From: Harmonia axyridis
Taxonomy: Eukaryota; Arthropoda; Insecta; Coleoptera; Coccinellidae
Assembly (NCBI RefSeq): GCF_914767665.1
Contig: NC_059503.1
Span: 29,202,001 to 29,266,000 of the forward strand
DNA length: 64,000 bases
Direction of reading: 5' to 3'
Part shown: positions 34,222 through 45,790 of the stretch, piece after piece
How the letters are laid out: the number at the start of each line of letters is the position of its first letter
How positions within the stretch are numbered: position 1 is the stretch's first letter
The notes under the pieces: model-generated
The model's database searches: none
Seen by the model: the letters and a program-made list of their open reading frames with translations, nothing else
What the model was told of the DNA's origin: nothing
Program-made: the position numbers and the translations under genes

Positions 34222-34855
34222 TACAGGGTGTCCCAAATTCTTCCATTGTATAGATTAATCAGGTCATATACATTGTATCCCATTTAAAAAACACCCTCTA
34301 TATCTCTAAAACAATAATCAATTTCCAATTACATGGGACACTCTATATATGACTTCATTATGATAATACGATATACAAAAAAAGAATTGAAATTCGAAAT
34401 AAATGAAACATAAATAATATAGGGTGTCCTTAGAAAAAATTCGAAAAACGAAATATATTCGATACGGATGACATTTTTGAAAAACCAATAACGGGATGCA
34501 GCTAAACAACTCTCGTGAAAAATATAGGGTGTCTCATTAAAAAACACCAACCCTCCTTCATGAGTATATCTCTGTAACTGTAATTAATTTCTATGATCTG
34601 TTATGACTATCATATCAACTTGAAAATTAGTGGAAAAAAGAATTTTTCGAACATCTAGAACAAACCAAGATATAACGAAACATTTGAAATGGTCATTTTT
34701 CAGAAACGTCCGAGAACGAATCAAAATATCTATGATCTGCTTTATGTTATCTCATTATTTTGAAAAAAGAAATCGGTAGTCCTTGACTATTTTTTCTCTA
34801 ATTTTTTCAGTTCTCGAGATGATTTCAGTGAGTATCGAATTTGGGACACCCTGTA
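34222..34855. mobile_element. TACAGGGTGTCCCAAATTC-ended element
   Basis: Left end TACAGGGTGTCCCAAATTC; the right end, at 34837-34855, is the exact inverted complement. Inside, further unpaired CACCCT/AGGGTGTC motifs (34300, 34420, 34527) suggest nested or chimaeric copies. No protein. The 350 bp before it hold only the gene 5 upstream flank. Confidence 0.75.
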
Positions 34856-35273
34856 CTCCTCGCTGTATTCTTTATCAACACAATGAAATTATTCCTTAAC
34901 GTATACCCCTATTCATTGTTATTATGAATCCCTGTTCATCAATGTGACGATTCTGAAATCCTGAATTTTGAAAAGATTACTTTTCCTCCTGTATCTATAT
35001 CTATCTATCTATACAACAAAAAACAGAGAAGATGAGGAAAAACTATTGGAATGAAGCTGCAATTGAATAAAAAGTTGATAAAAAGGCCAAATGGATTTTA
35101 GAGAAAATGAACTACTAACTTCGTTGAGATTCCTCCAGATCTCACGTCATTATTTTCCTGATTTTTATCGATTGTCGGTTGGAATTATCTATGGTTTTGA
35201 CTCCACCATCAACACAATATTTTGCGCGAAGTTTGAAATTGTTGTTTCATAAGAACAATTTTAATATCAACTA

Positions 35274-35603
35274 TACAAGGTGGGCCAAATTGGACACTTT
35301 ATGAATGGGAAGTAGTATTTCAATACCATAGACTTCAGTTTGCGGAAAATTCAATTAACGTCATTGAATTCTACGTAGAAGGTTGCCACATGAATGTTTT
35401 TATAGCAATGAAAAATTCAAATTCAGAAATATTTTGAAAATGAATATTTTCAAAAAACACCCTGTAACTTTGAAACAATGATAGCTATGGAGTGGATCGG
35501 TTTTCGCCAATGAGTTTCTATGAAAATTGGCCCTCAGACACCGATATCAGTTTTCGCCTATCTAGTATAGAAAAAAAAGTGTCCAATTTGGCCCTACCAT
35601 GTA
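35274..35603. mobile_element. 330-bp GGGCCAAATTGGACAC-ended MITE
   Basis: It starts TACAAGGTGGGCCAAATTGG and ends with CCAATTTGGCCCTACCATGTA, the inverted complement with two mismatches. A lone ACACCCTGTAAC motif lies in the middle (about 35456). No coding sense. Confidence 0.8.
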
Positions 35604-36137
35604 CGTCGATATTGTGGTCCTGGAAAAATCGGACAATTATTTCCATGGTTCTGGTCAAGCAATCAGAATGAAATTCCGCTAAAGACTTGAAATTGCCCTT
35701 CTACATCTAAATGCAAATTCTAATTTAGATCGCATTAGGTAATAGTGTTAAATGACTGAATTCAATAGTTTCCATCGACGATTCCTTTTTGTTCTAGTTT
35801 CGGAAGTGTAATTTCGAATATTTGATTTGATATCATCAATAAACATTAGATACTTAGCATTTGGCAAATTCTGCAAATTTTGATCTGAAAAATTCATTGT
35901 GATAATTTTTCTCTACGATTCAAAAAATTAAAAGTTAGGGGAATTTGTATGTGTGTCAATCTGCCTTAAACATTTCAATGAGTTTCAAAAGTCGTAAAAT
36001 TATAGCTTAAATTAACAGAACCACAATTTTTTGCATTCAGTTAGTTTTATTTATCAACGCTGACCTTGACTCAAACAAAACTTAATGTAGGTTAGATCCG
36101 TCAATATCCGCAGGAGTTTTATCATCAATTAAACAGT
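35604..36137. other. Unassigned DNA before gene 6
   Basis: Nothing recognised. GATA-type TTATCA lies near 36118. Confidence 0.45.
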
Positions 36138-36254
36138 TGTAAATCCCGAAGTTCAGATACATGCTTCATCTTCGCTGAATCCTTTGAGAATGAGAAATTC
36201 AAATACGGTATCACGGTATTCCCCCTATCAAACAACTCGAGATAGATATAAATT
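36138..36254 (+). promoter_or_regulatory. Gene 6 promoter: TATA and kappaB-like sites
   Basis: TGTAAATCCC (the inverse of GGGATTTACA) at 36138-36147, GGTATTCCCC (the inverse of GGGGAATACC) at 36216-36225, TATA-type GATATAAATT at 36245-36254. Same order and spacing as the minus-strand genes, now on the plus strand. Factor binding inferred. Confidence 0.7.
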
Positions 36255-36454
36255 GCAGTAACATTGCAGATAGTGGCATACATCCATTAGGAACTGAATT
36301 CAAAGAACAAGCAAAAGGAAACTCATAATTTTCGGTAAGTAAAACATTTAATTTTCAAAATAAAAATAACATTGAAATATTGAATCATCGTGGGAGAATA
36401 TTTCTCATATGATATATTGATCACTAATTTTAATTTTTTCGTTTGTTTTTAGAA

Positions 36455-36844
36455 ATGGCATCTTCATCATTCTTGCTTATTGCCGCAGTTGCCTGCATTT
36501 CCTTCCAATACACTTTGGCTTATCCCATGGAGGAAGTTGACTTAGATGAAGAACCACTTTTCGAATATGTTGTTCCCGAGGGGCCTCAAATATATGATCA
36601 CCTACGATACGCCAGATCACTTCAACCTGGAGCCCCAAACTTCCCAATGCCTGGTCAAGGAAAACAGGAAGGGTGGAAATTTGACCCATCACTCACAAGA
36701 GGTGAAGATGGTAACACCTTAGGTTCTATCAACATTCATCACACTGGACGTAACCATGAAGTAGGAGCCAACTGGGATAAAGTAATCAGAGGACCAGGCA
36801 AAGCTAAGCCAACTTACTCCATTCACGGCAGTTGGAGATGGTGA
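36455..36844 (+). CDS. Coleoptericin prepropeptide, gene 6
   Basis: 129 residues: signal peptide about 1-22, propeptide VDLDEEPLFEYVVPEG (Leu where the others have Val), RYAR at 51-54, mature S55-W129 identical to genes 4 and 5. The open frame has four extra upstream codons, but the 5'UTR intron 36335-36452 (GTAAGT..TTTTAG) ends two bases before the chosen ATG. AATAAA at 36927-36932. The first of two genes on the plus strand, divergent from gene 5. Confidence 0.93.
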   Translation: MASSSFLLIAAVACISFQYTLAYPMEEVDLDEEPLFEYVVPEGPQIYDHLRYARSLQPGAPNFPMPGQGKQEGWKFDPSLTRGEDGNTLGSINIHHTGRNHEVGANWDKVIRGPGKAKPTYSIHGSWRW

Positions 36845-36959
36845 AGATTATGAACCATCATATTTGTGATTTTTTCCTCAATACGCTTATTATTATTTAT
36901 TTATTGTTACTGTTCCTATTTTATTGAATAAATTACCTTGACGTAATATGTACATCCTT

Positions 36960-38440
36960 TTTTGATCTTATTCCAAAATCTCCAAGAACTTTTGCTGGAA
37001 ATATTGTTAAAATATTAGGTTAGACTCTCAAATAATTTTGTGCTAGTAGGATCCTCCAAATACATGTTTTGACCGTGGGCTGGCTGTTTTAGATAATAAC
37101 AGAAACACAATACAATAAATGTAGTTACTTATGAAAGTATTTGACACCTCGGCTGATAAATTGGTTCTAATTTTGAAAATTTCGAATTGCAATGTTGAAA
37201 TTCTTCATATACTGAATGGATTCTTCAAATTTTATTTCTATCTTATGGAATTGCCATTCCATTCACTCAGATATACTATTCAAATTTATCAACAGTTGAT
37301 CTACCATAGTTGAAATGATCTGTAAAGTCTGGAATGAAATAGCACATTTAGAGTTATATGATTAGAATTTCGCAATCAGGTATCCAGTATCCATCAAAAA
37401 CGCAACAATTATTGAAGAGTTTTCGGTGGAAAGGAACATACATCTTTCATGGGGTCTACTTCTATATTAATAGATATCTCTTCATTGGATTTCCTTCAAA
37501 TGTGAAAGCATTCCTCTATATTTTTACGTTATAGACCCTGAATACCAATTTATGATATCATGACTGTATGCGTCCCTTTGTTTTAGTGCTATGACGTCAA
37601 ATGGTCCTGATTGGCGTTCGCAGTCACGTGCTAGTCGATAAGAATTAACACAATTTAAATCAATTTTATTAAATGGAATTCGAGAAATAAGATGATGAAA
37701 ATGATATTTTAGTATTTTAATATAATAATAATATAACGTGGAAAACTTAAATTCATTTGATTTTATTATAAGACGCAATATCGCTATTCCTGAATGGACC
37801 ATAGATCACTGTCTATGTATGGTGTATGTTAAAATAAGTTGAAGCATTAAATTTGTATAATTAGATAAATCCAATTATTCAAATAACGGATACAACAATA
37901 TACACTACTCATTTTATTCCCTATCCCCATTTCAACAAAATGAAACAGCCATTTCGGAATTATCGATTTTTGGGTAGATGTTACATCATTGAGTGGAGGG
38001 TTATATTATTGACTAAAGGTTACATTGCATCGTGACTTTGGGTCTATTGTGCCCAAAACAATCTCACTGATATTGTCAACAAACCCATGGATAACATTTT
38101 TTCATTTGTTTCATTTTGTAAGATATTCCTGTTATCGAAAATTCATCAAATAATAATCAGAACAGCTTGTATCTTGATGACAAGGAATATTTTATAGAAA
38201 TTTTATATATCTTCAGCCACAACGTCTTTTATGATGGAGGCCATTATGCACATTATGCTACAATGCTACATGAAGCAATTCCTCCAAACGACTAATTATC
38301 ATCAATTACCTACAAAAGACAATAAAAAAAATATTTGCGGCGACATCAAAAACAAAACCTTTTTCCGACAGTGACTCATCTTCGACCTTGATACAGGCGA
38401 AAGTACCTAACATTAAGTTCGACTCGTCAATATTCGCAGA
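36960..38440. other. Unassigned DNA between genes 6 and 7
   Basis: AT-rich; no repeat family, gene or element end recognised, apart from distant similarity to gene upstream flanks from about 38340. Confidence 0.45.
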
Positions 38441-38484
38441 AAGATCAAGTTTAATCAGTTTTAGGAGTCATCAAACTCTGTAGT

Positions 38485-38590
38485 GGTGAATCCCGCACTC
38501 CATACCATACTTCATTTTCAGAAAAGACGGCCAATAAGATAGTATGGATCGGAGTATTCCCCTTTTCTCTTCTTGAGAGAGTTATAAAAT
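38485..38590 (+). promoter_or_regulatory. Gene 7 promoter: TATA and kappaB-like sites
   Basis: GGTGAATCCC (the inverse of GGGATTCACC) at 38485-38494. AGTATTCCCC at 38553-38562 differs by one base from the GGTATTCCCC of its sisters. GTTATAAAAT at 38581-38590. This is the only copy with a changed proximal kappaB-like site, and it also lacks a clear TGATAA. Confidence 0.68.
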
Positions 38591-38788
38591 GCAGTAACAT
38601 TGCTGATAGTGGCATACAACTATTGTGAACTGAATCCAAAGAAGAAGTCTTCCACTACAAACGGAAACGAATATTTCTGGTGAGTGAAAAAGAAAATTTT
38701 CAAAACATTATTTGATTGTTGAATACCTATGAGAGATTATCAAATCGAGAGAAAAGTTTTTTGAAGGTGAATTTTTTTTTTTTCAGAA

Positions 38789-39178
38789 ATGGCATCCTCA
38801 TCATTCTTGCTTATCGCCGCAGTTGCCTGCATCTCCTTCCAATACACTTTGGCTTATCCCATGGAGGAAGTTGACGTAGATGAAGAACCACTTTTCGAAT
38901 TTGTTGTTCCCGAAGGGCCTCAAATATATGATCACCTAAGATATGCCAGATCTATTCAACCCGGAGCCCCAAACTTCCCAATGCCTGGTCAAGGAAAACA
39001 GGAAGGGTGGAAATTTGACCCATCACTCACAAGAGGTGAAGATGGTAACACCTTAGGTTCTATCAACATTCATCATACTGGACCTAACCACGAAGTAGGA
39101 GCCAACTGGGATAAAGTAATCAGAGGACCAGGAAAAGCTAAACCAACTTACTCCATTCACGGTAGTTGGAGGTGGTGA
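38789..39178 (+). CDS. Coleoptericin prepropeptide, gene 7
   Basis: 129 residues with the first propeptide type (VDVDEEPLFEFVVPEG, RYAR at 51-54). The mature peptide starts S-I (Ile56) where all the others have S-L, with Pro99 and His124. The start is set by the 5'UTR intron 38680-38786 (GTGAGT..TTTCAG). The 3' flank differs from the other six: after the shared CAATACGCTTATT it diverges, lacks the shared TGAATAAATTA and offers only ATTAAA at 39256-39261 as a poly(A) signal. Otherwise intact. It is the right-hand end of the cluster. Confidence 0.92.
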   Translation: MASSSFLLIAAVACISFQYTLAYPMEEVDVDEEPLFEFVVPEGPQIYDHLRYARSIQPGAPNFPMPGQGKQEGWKFDPSLTRGEDGNTLGSINIHHTGPNHEVGANWDKVIRGPGKAKPTYSIHGSWRW

Positions 39179-39261
39179 AGGTTATGAAGCATCATAATTT
39201 GTAATTTTGCTCAATACGCTTATTTTTTAATATTAACTGTGATTTTTTTCATGTTATTAAA

Positions 39262-39699
39262 AAATTATATTTATGCTAGTAGGATATTTTTATTATTATT
39301 GTTTTAAGTATTAACTAAAGATGATATGAAAAAAACATTAAAAGCGAAGAATATTAGCCAAGAACTAGACGATTTAAAGGCCTGATATTGATATGAATGA
39401 ACAAATCACGTTTTGACTTTATTCAGTTAAATAATGGTGACTCCACTCAGTCATAGTTTAACACTGGACACTGAATTATTCAAAAGTATCAAGCTCTAAC
39501 ATATAGTAAGAGGACGAAGTATTTCTTAAAGGCGCATTTTAGTACCTATTTCTATTTTCATAATTAGTTCAAAGCGCCTATTCCATTTCAATGAAATTTG
39601 CGCTTGGCAATTCCTTAATTTATTAGAAAGAGTGGTATTTTCACTAAGAAAATATTTTTGTTAAATATATTTATTCAGTTATGAAAATACGAATAGGTA
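39262..39699. other. Unassigned DNA
   Basis: Nothing recognised before the CAGGGCC-type element. Confidence 0.45.
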
Positions 39700-39919
39700 C
39701 TGAAATGCACCTTTAAGAACTCTATCTTTTTAGTATAGAGCATTGTACTTTTAAACAATAAAATCGACAAGATGTACTTTGAAAAATGAGATTTCAAGTT
39801 GAAAAATACAATTTCATATAAAATTAAGAAAATACCCGAGAAAATACAAATGAATAAGGCAAAGCAGAGCGGCAAAATTTTATTTTGCCGGCGCGCAAAA
39901 ATGTCTGGCGGCGGCCCTG
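39700..39919. mobile_element. CAGGGCCGCCGC-ended hAT-like element, right end
   Basis: It ends CTGGCGGCGGCCCTG at 39919, the inverted form of the terminus at 8856. The body at 39700-39820 resembles 8940-9070. The left limit is uncertain and no target duplication was found. Confidence 0.45.
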
Positions 39920-40046
39920 CTCCATTGGTAGTTCATTTATTTTTGTTTGTTTGTCATCTTACAACTTACAAATTTTACGTACCAGTAAGGTCCCAGTTTT
40001 GCTACTATGAATTGCCCTTGCAAGCCCTAGATGAACAAACCGTGTA

Positions 40047-40797
40047 TACAGGGTGTTTCCAAATTAGACCTGAACTTTGGAGGACGTTTCAGTATTACAC
40101 ATTTGCTGTCGTTTGAGCCATACATTTAGTAATAACTCAAAATCAACAGTTCACAAGATATTTGAGTTCTTGTGATTTTTAAAAATTTCTCTTACTTTTT
40201 TTTCGTCAATTTTTTCTACGTTGGCTTAATTTGATTATAATTTTGGATTATTTTCGTGGCCAGCAAGAAGCCCTGATCTTATACCGTTAAAATAGAAATT
40301 TTGAATTTAATTGCAATAAAAAAATAATTAATCCATTACTTTCCTTTCTTTGTTTCTTTCCCCTTTCAAATCGAAATCTGCTGAAACAAAACTGGTGCCT
40401 GCATTCTAAAGAAATCTTTTTCAGAGGAAATAAAGGAGGAATTTGGCAAGTTTTCAAAATAATTGTGGGATACAAAATTGTGTTATTCGAAAGCTGCAGG
40501 CAAATTTATATTAGAAATTCAAAATTCTTTTCTTCATATGCCAAATGTCAAATCATACTTATTATTATTCAACATCTAATACAGCTTAATTTTGCTTGTT
40601 TCAAACATATCATATCCTTTTCATATGAAAATAATCCAAAATTCAAATCAAACTTGGTTAACGTAGAAAAAATTGTCGAAAAATTAAATAAAAAAAAACG
40701 CAAGAACTCAAATATCTCGAAAACTGTTGAATCGACAGCAAATGAGTAATATTAACACATCCTTCAAGGTTCACGACTAATTTGGAAACACCCTGTA
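40047..40797. mobile_element. TACAGGGTGTTTCCAAATT-ended inverted-repeat element
   Basis: It starts TACAGGGTGTTTCCAAATTA and ends TAATTTGGAAACACCCTGTA. The arms of about 150 bp include AAGAACTCAAATATCT-type sequence and CCAACGTAGAAAAAATTG. No conserved protein. Confidence 0.8.
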
Positions 40798-41728
40798 TAC
40801 CTAACCCTACTCAAACGACTATAGGCGATACCTATATGTCAACTGAAATTTCCACATTGAACAAACAAACAGAGAAAAACGGTACATCACGGTCGGTATG
40901 AATCCCATTTGAATTATGTTAACCAATATCTGAAAACAAATATTGTTGGAGTCGAATAAGGGTTGAAAGTGGGGTGGTTAGTGGTGTTATTTGCATATTG
41001 GCGTATTACGCCGCGTGATTTCAACTTCCGACTTTTTATTTGTTTCGCCGTGTAAATATTTGCTTTGGCGATAATTTCAATATGAATTTAAGCGTTTGGT
41101 GATTGAATAAGAAGTTATGTCATGAAAAAACACGTGGCTATTTAGTATTCAGGTTTTTTTTTTGGGGTGCTAAGGGTCAGAAGTCATGTCGGGAGAAAAG
41201 AATGGAATTGAAATGACAAAGAAATCTATTCAGTGGTAGCAAGTAGGAAATATCCGAATATTCATATTGGCAGATTATCGATTTATGGTTCACTTGTTTT
41301 TCTATCCATCAATTTATTTATTTGCACGGACTATATTTTTATGAAATAATTGGAAACAACCTGAAAACAAAATAATTAATGCTATCTGTCCTTACTTGAT
41401 GAAAATTCATTATCAAATGAAATAAAATAAAGACCCATTTCCAATTTCCATGAATATACATACCATCCTGTTTTTTAATTGAAAATTTCAAATTTTATAT
41501 ACTCACAATCTCTATGAAATTCTGATTTCGAAATACCCCACTGTCATCATTTATTTGTGATACCTACTTGTTGAGGTAAGCCATTTTCGTCAAAAATTTC
41601 ATGGATATAACGGTTTAAACTAAAGATCATATCTTGAAAACCGTTCGAGATAATTGTACAAATTTTTTTATTGCATTTTCGAAGAGATTTTTAAAGTCTT
41701 CTGCAAATTTTCTCAATAAAATTGAGGT
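40798..41728. other. Unassigned DNA
   Basis: Nothing recognised. Confidence 0.45.
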
Positions 41729-41965
41729 CAAGTGAAAAAACTGAAACATTCTCTTGAGGAGTTCGAATTGACTGCAAATTTTCAGCTGCAAAAGTCTCAT
41801 CAATATTCATCGAACTGCACCTCATTTCAATTACATATATTGAAATGCAGACATTTTAGTAGAACATATGAGCGATAAATATTGATGTCACTTTTTCAGC
41901 TGAAAATATGCAGTCATTTCGAACTCCTTAAGAGAAGTCAGACAATGTTTCTGTTTTTTTCACGC
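41729..41965. repeat. Foldback repeat, ~60-bp arms
   Basis: GTGAAAAAACTGAAACATTCTC with GAGTTCGAATTGACTGCAAA and TTCAGCTG on the left is mirrored by CAGCTGAAAATATGCAGTCA with TTTCGAACTCC and GTTTCTGTTTTTTTCAC on the right. Terminal status unknown. Confidence 0.65.
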
Positions 41966-42054
41966 GTGGTCTCCATTTCATTTTGTCAAAATGAATGTTT
42001 CAAATATTTTGATGATTTCTTTGATTTGGCTTCTCTTTAATTGCTTTCATTACT

Positions 42055-42240
42055 ATGCTGGTATTGAGTAGAGTTGAGTAATCTAATCCCTTTGAAACTG
42101 TATGTTTGAAAAGTACGCTACTAGACCTTGTACAAAATATGAAATGCGAACCATTTTGAAAACTATTCATTTTGGGCACAACATGTCTCCACAAAAAATG
42201 AAGACTACCCAATAGGTAGTTTATACATTCAGGGCAAGTC
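42055..42240 (-). repeat. Dispersed repeat R, third copy
   Basis: TACAAAATATGAAATGCGAA and TTTTGAAAACTATTCATTTTG match 29085-29195 in the same order. The left part resembles 32525-32640 inverted. Two further copies lie inside the coleoptericin tandem units. Beyond it, to 42857, there is only AT-rich DNA with a T run near 42460. Confidence 0.55.
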
Positions 42241-42857
42241 ATTTGAATAAATGATAATTTTTAAAAACTGCTTTGTCTTTTAGGACCAACTTTAAAATGA
42301 TCCGTATAATAGGACGAAGTTTTATGTTCAATATTATGAGGCTTTAGAATGGTGTTCCTGATGAGTTCAAATTGTTAAATCAAAAGAGATTCAAGATAAA
42401 TATCCTCCTTTCATCATCAATTTCTTGAATGTATGTGCGAATTGTGTTTGCTCATATAAATTTTTTTTTTTTTTTAATTCCTTTGTATACTTTTACTGTT
42501 TTTTTATTGAAAGTTATGTTCTAATGTATCTTTAATATACTACAAGGGTTAAATGATATTCCTTTGAGTAAGCTTTCTGTTGAGATTCTTGGTGAACAGA
42601 GGCATTTATTGTTTTTATTATTTTGACAGAAGTTTCATTATGTTTCGTCGCCGGGCGGGCTAATCTTAGTTTATTTTCGTACTTGTTGCTGCTATTTGTT
42701 GATTCATTTGGCTGCATAGACACAAGTGCTGAAACATACGATATTTAACATATACTTCTTAATTGTTAAATCTTATTTGATGCTGTATAGATGGACTCTA
42801 ACTGTTTATTTCTCCTTGATCCATATAATTGGTGCCCTCATGACGAGCCCTCAAGAG

Positions 42858-44081
42858 TAGGGATTCATCAAGCTAAGTAGCTTGACATTTTATTTTAACC
42901 AACTACTTGACTTGAAAATCAAGGTCGTGAAAAATTATATACTTGAGCTTGACTTGATTTCAGATATTTATTGCTTGACTTGATATCAAGCGACTTGATA
43001 TTACTTGAGCTCGATATAAACGGGTCGCACGCATATATTTCTGCAATCTCGTGCGCGCTTAGACTAAATAAGGGGATTCCTCCAACGCCGAGAGACTGAA
43101 GCATTCGCCAGTGTGACTTTATTAGTAGTTTTTTCACATTTCTATGAAATCAATTGATAGATTTTGGTAGTTTCAGAAATATCTTTCCAAACTTGGCCGA
43201 AATAGCCATGGATTTTTTATCAACGCCAGCATCTTCAGATCTTGTTGTGTTTTAGCCCTTTTTGAATTATTGTAATGTTAAGTTGTGGAAACGTCGCTTA
43301 TTCTAGGAATATCGAGACGTATGTTTTGTCAGATTAATTAATGAGATGTATCGGTTATCGAAAAGAAAAGTTGAAGTTTGGTAGAATGAAGTTTTCGGTG
43401 TTTAATATAACGGTTTTGGTTTAATTCATGGACATTTTAAATATATCAAGATTACAGTTCATTGGAAGGACAGTTTGCATTGTATAAGTCCCATTTTGTT
43501 CCATTTCAATCCTTTACCCTGTTCCCTTACATCCTTATACAGTGCGGTGCTGTGTGGAAGCAGAGAGCAGTTTGTATTGGTAAGACTATTATAACATCAT
43601 TTTTATTGGTTCAAATGGGGAAAATGCAACATTTTGGAAGATAATTATCCAGAGCTGGTCTTACAGTTACAAAAACCCACAATAGGTTAGACGACATATT
43701 TATAGGATGCCTCATGTGTCTTAGATCCTGGATGGAAAATGATGAAATCAAACTAAGTCTAGAGGTTTCTCAATATTAAGGAACATAATTTTTTTATTAT
43801 TTTTTAATTTGTTATGATTTATAGTGATTTAATTATGTTTCTATATCAAAAAAGCTGATATTTTCGGTTCTTTTAAACAGTAAGTTTAATAAATAAAAGT
43901 GATTTTTGCAGGGTTCTACACATTAAAACTGCTATAATCAAGTAGTTTGATATGATTCAAGTACTTGAGAAATAAATACTTGACTTCATTTGAGATTGAA
44001 AAACTACTATTTGACTTGAGCTTGAAATGAAGTCGAGCTCAAGCCAAGTAGCTTGAAAATCAACCAAGCCGTGAATTCCTA
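42858..44081 (+). mobile_element. hAT-derived element, copy 1
   Basis: Ends TAGGGATTCATCAAGC and AAGCCGTGAATTCCTA with TCAAG/CTTGA-rich subterminal regions. Internal hAT-like code is broken: a C-terminal segment with LTVTKTHNRLDD and CLMCLRSWMEN ends at about 43779. About 400 bp of unrelated DNA (about 43242-43640) interrupts it relative to copy 2. The bases on either side do not form an 8-bp duplication. Confidence 0.75.
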
Positions 44082-44099
44082 TATCCAATTGGCATATGA

Positions 44100-44640
44100 A
44101 TGAATATTCTCCGCTCAGATATACAATTAACATTTATAAGACAAACTAATAGTCCGCCTCGGCGTTCCCAAGAAGCCAAAACGGCCGATTACAGCAAAAG
44201 GATCCGTTGTAACACAATTTGATTCCAGATTCTCCACGCATCCGCGGTGGCTGCATCGTACAATGCTTCGCCCATTTGCGGGAATAATTGATACATTTTT
44301 AACAGGCGTATCATTACAGATGTCGATGATCGATAGTTGCGATCATTGTCGATTCCCATTGTGAATTGCGTCGACAAAGGCCTGCTGACAAATCATTTTC
44401 GGCCGGCCTGATCGATGGCGTTTCTCGGGTCCGACCGATACGAACGATTCGGGACAATGGGAACGCGATTCCGTCATTTTTGTTGCGAAACCGGTGACGA
44501 TGAATTGCGCGATTTCGGTTTATTATTTCCGATAATAAACCTCCGGAATCGATCGGACAGAATGAACCCCTCTTTTATGATTTATATTTTTGGAATGAAG
44601 AAATAAGGGAGATGCGCTGATGCCATCGAGTTAGGAGTTT
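44100..44640. other. GC-rich low-repeat island
   Basis: A CpG-rich stretch with overlapping open frames on both strands (minus 44189-44377, plus 44415-44606). No known domain. Possible conserved noncoding sequence. Confidence 0.35.
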
Positions 44641-44681
44641 TTGCGTGCTTGTTCAGTAAAAAGTTGAACGAAGTTACGAAA

Positions 44682-45416
44682 TACAGGGTGTTCCTAAATT
44701 GAACGTACAACGAAAAGGGGAGATTCCTTAAGTGAGTTTAAGAAAAAAAAGTCCCATAAACATGGGGTCGCAAACCTTTTCGTTTTCGAGATACAGAGTA
44801 TTGAAGTTTGAATTTTTTTCAAGTTTGTTGTGACTACATTCAATAAAATAAATAGCCACAAATGCAACCACCTTCACTTTTTGAAAAAACAAACGTTCAA
44901 TAATTTGATGTGTCAAAACTGGCAGTGAATTCATTCACCACAGATTACAAACTGGCCTTCTTATCATAGTTACGAGAATTTCGAGAGAATCGTTCAAAAT
45001 TTTTTTTCTCGAAATCGTTGGTAGATACGACAAAACTACAAGAGACCGAAAAGTTTAGTATAAGAACAAAGCTTCTTTTTACATTTTTTCAAATTTACAG
45101 TTGCTCACCAAAAAAAAGTTCTGCAGAAGAACAGGTGGCAGTGTTCCAGAAAAAATATCACCTTGTAAATCTTCTATCGAAATTGCCATGTCACGTGCCG
45201 AGAACTCTCAAATGTAATATCTATGCCAAATTTCAGTTGAATATCTTGTGAAGTGTAGATACTATGAGAAAAAACTTGAAAAAAATTCAAACTTCAACAC
45301 TCTGTATCTCGAAAACGAAACGTTTGCGACCCCATGTTTATGGAACTTTTTTTTCTTAAACTCACTTAAGGAATCTCTCCTTTTCGTTTGTACGTTCAAT
45401 ATAGGAACACCCTGTA
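44682..45416. mobile_element. TACAGGGTGTTCCTAAATT-ended element, ~150-bp arms
   Basis: Left end TACAGGGTGTTCCTAAATTG; right end ATATAGGAACACCCTGTA. Long mirrored arms include AGATTCCTTAAGTGAGTTTA and CCATAAACATGGGGTCGCAA. The opposing open frames in the arms are palindrome artefacts. Confidence 0.85.
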
Positions 45417-45639
45417 TAATAATAAATTCAATTACTTCTAGTAATTTGTGGTGAATACGTGTTACAATTTTGGGTTTTTTACTCATTTGACTTTGAGAGT
45501 TGGGAAAACAATACCTACCTAGAAATGTTTTTTGTTTAGTTGGGATTAGAAAATGTTAATGATAAAATGGTAAAATCAATTCCAGGTAAACTGGAAATGA
45601 AAAAAGAACCAGATCGAGAGATGATCAGCTGATAGAGCC

Positions 45640-45790
45640 AGTGCCTCAAATAAATAAAACACTAGCACAGAGTTGGTTCACATTTCACATACATCCTCTA
45701 CAAACATTCAATAAATTACCACATGAAATAAATCAACCTAATTCACTGAACATTCTTAAGAAGGAAAGGGAATTGCTTGGAATAAACATA
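45640..45790 (+). pseudogene. Possible LINE C-terminal scrap
   Basis: The frame NKTLAQSWFTFHIHPL with TFNKLPHEINQPNSLNILKK has the shape of the C-terminal tail of non-LTR polymerases (a hydrophobic FNKLP-I block before a Lys-rich end). Only about 45 residues support it, and the rest of the 123-codon frame does not. Confidence 0.35.

Noticed and set aside
36477..36692. 71-codon frame antisense to coleoptericin gene 6 (similar frames opposite gene 5)
   Set aside because: It lies wholly inside the coding exon on the other strand; its openness follows from the conserved gene.
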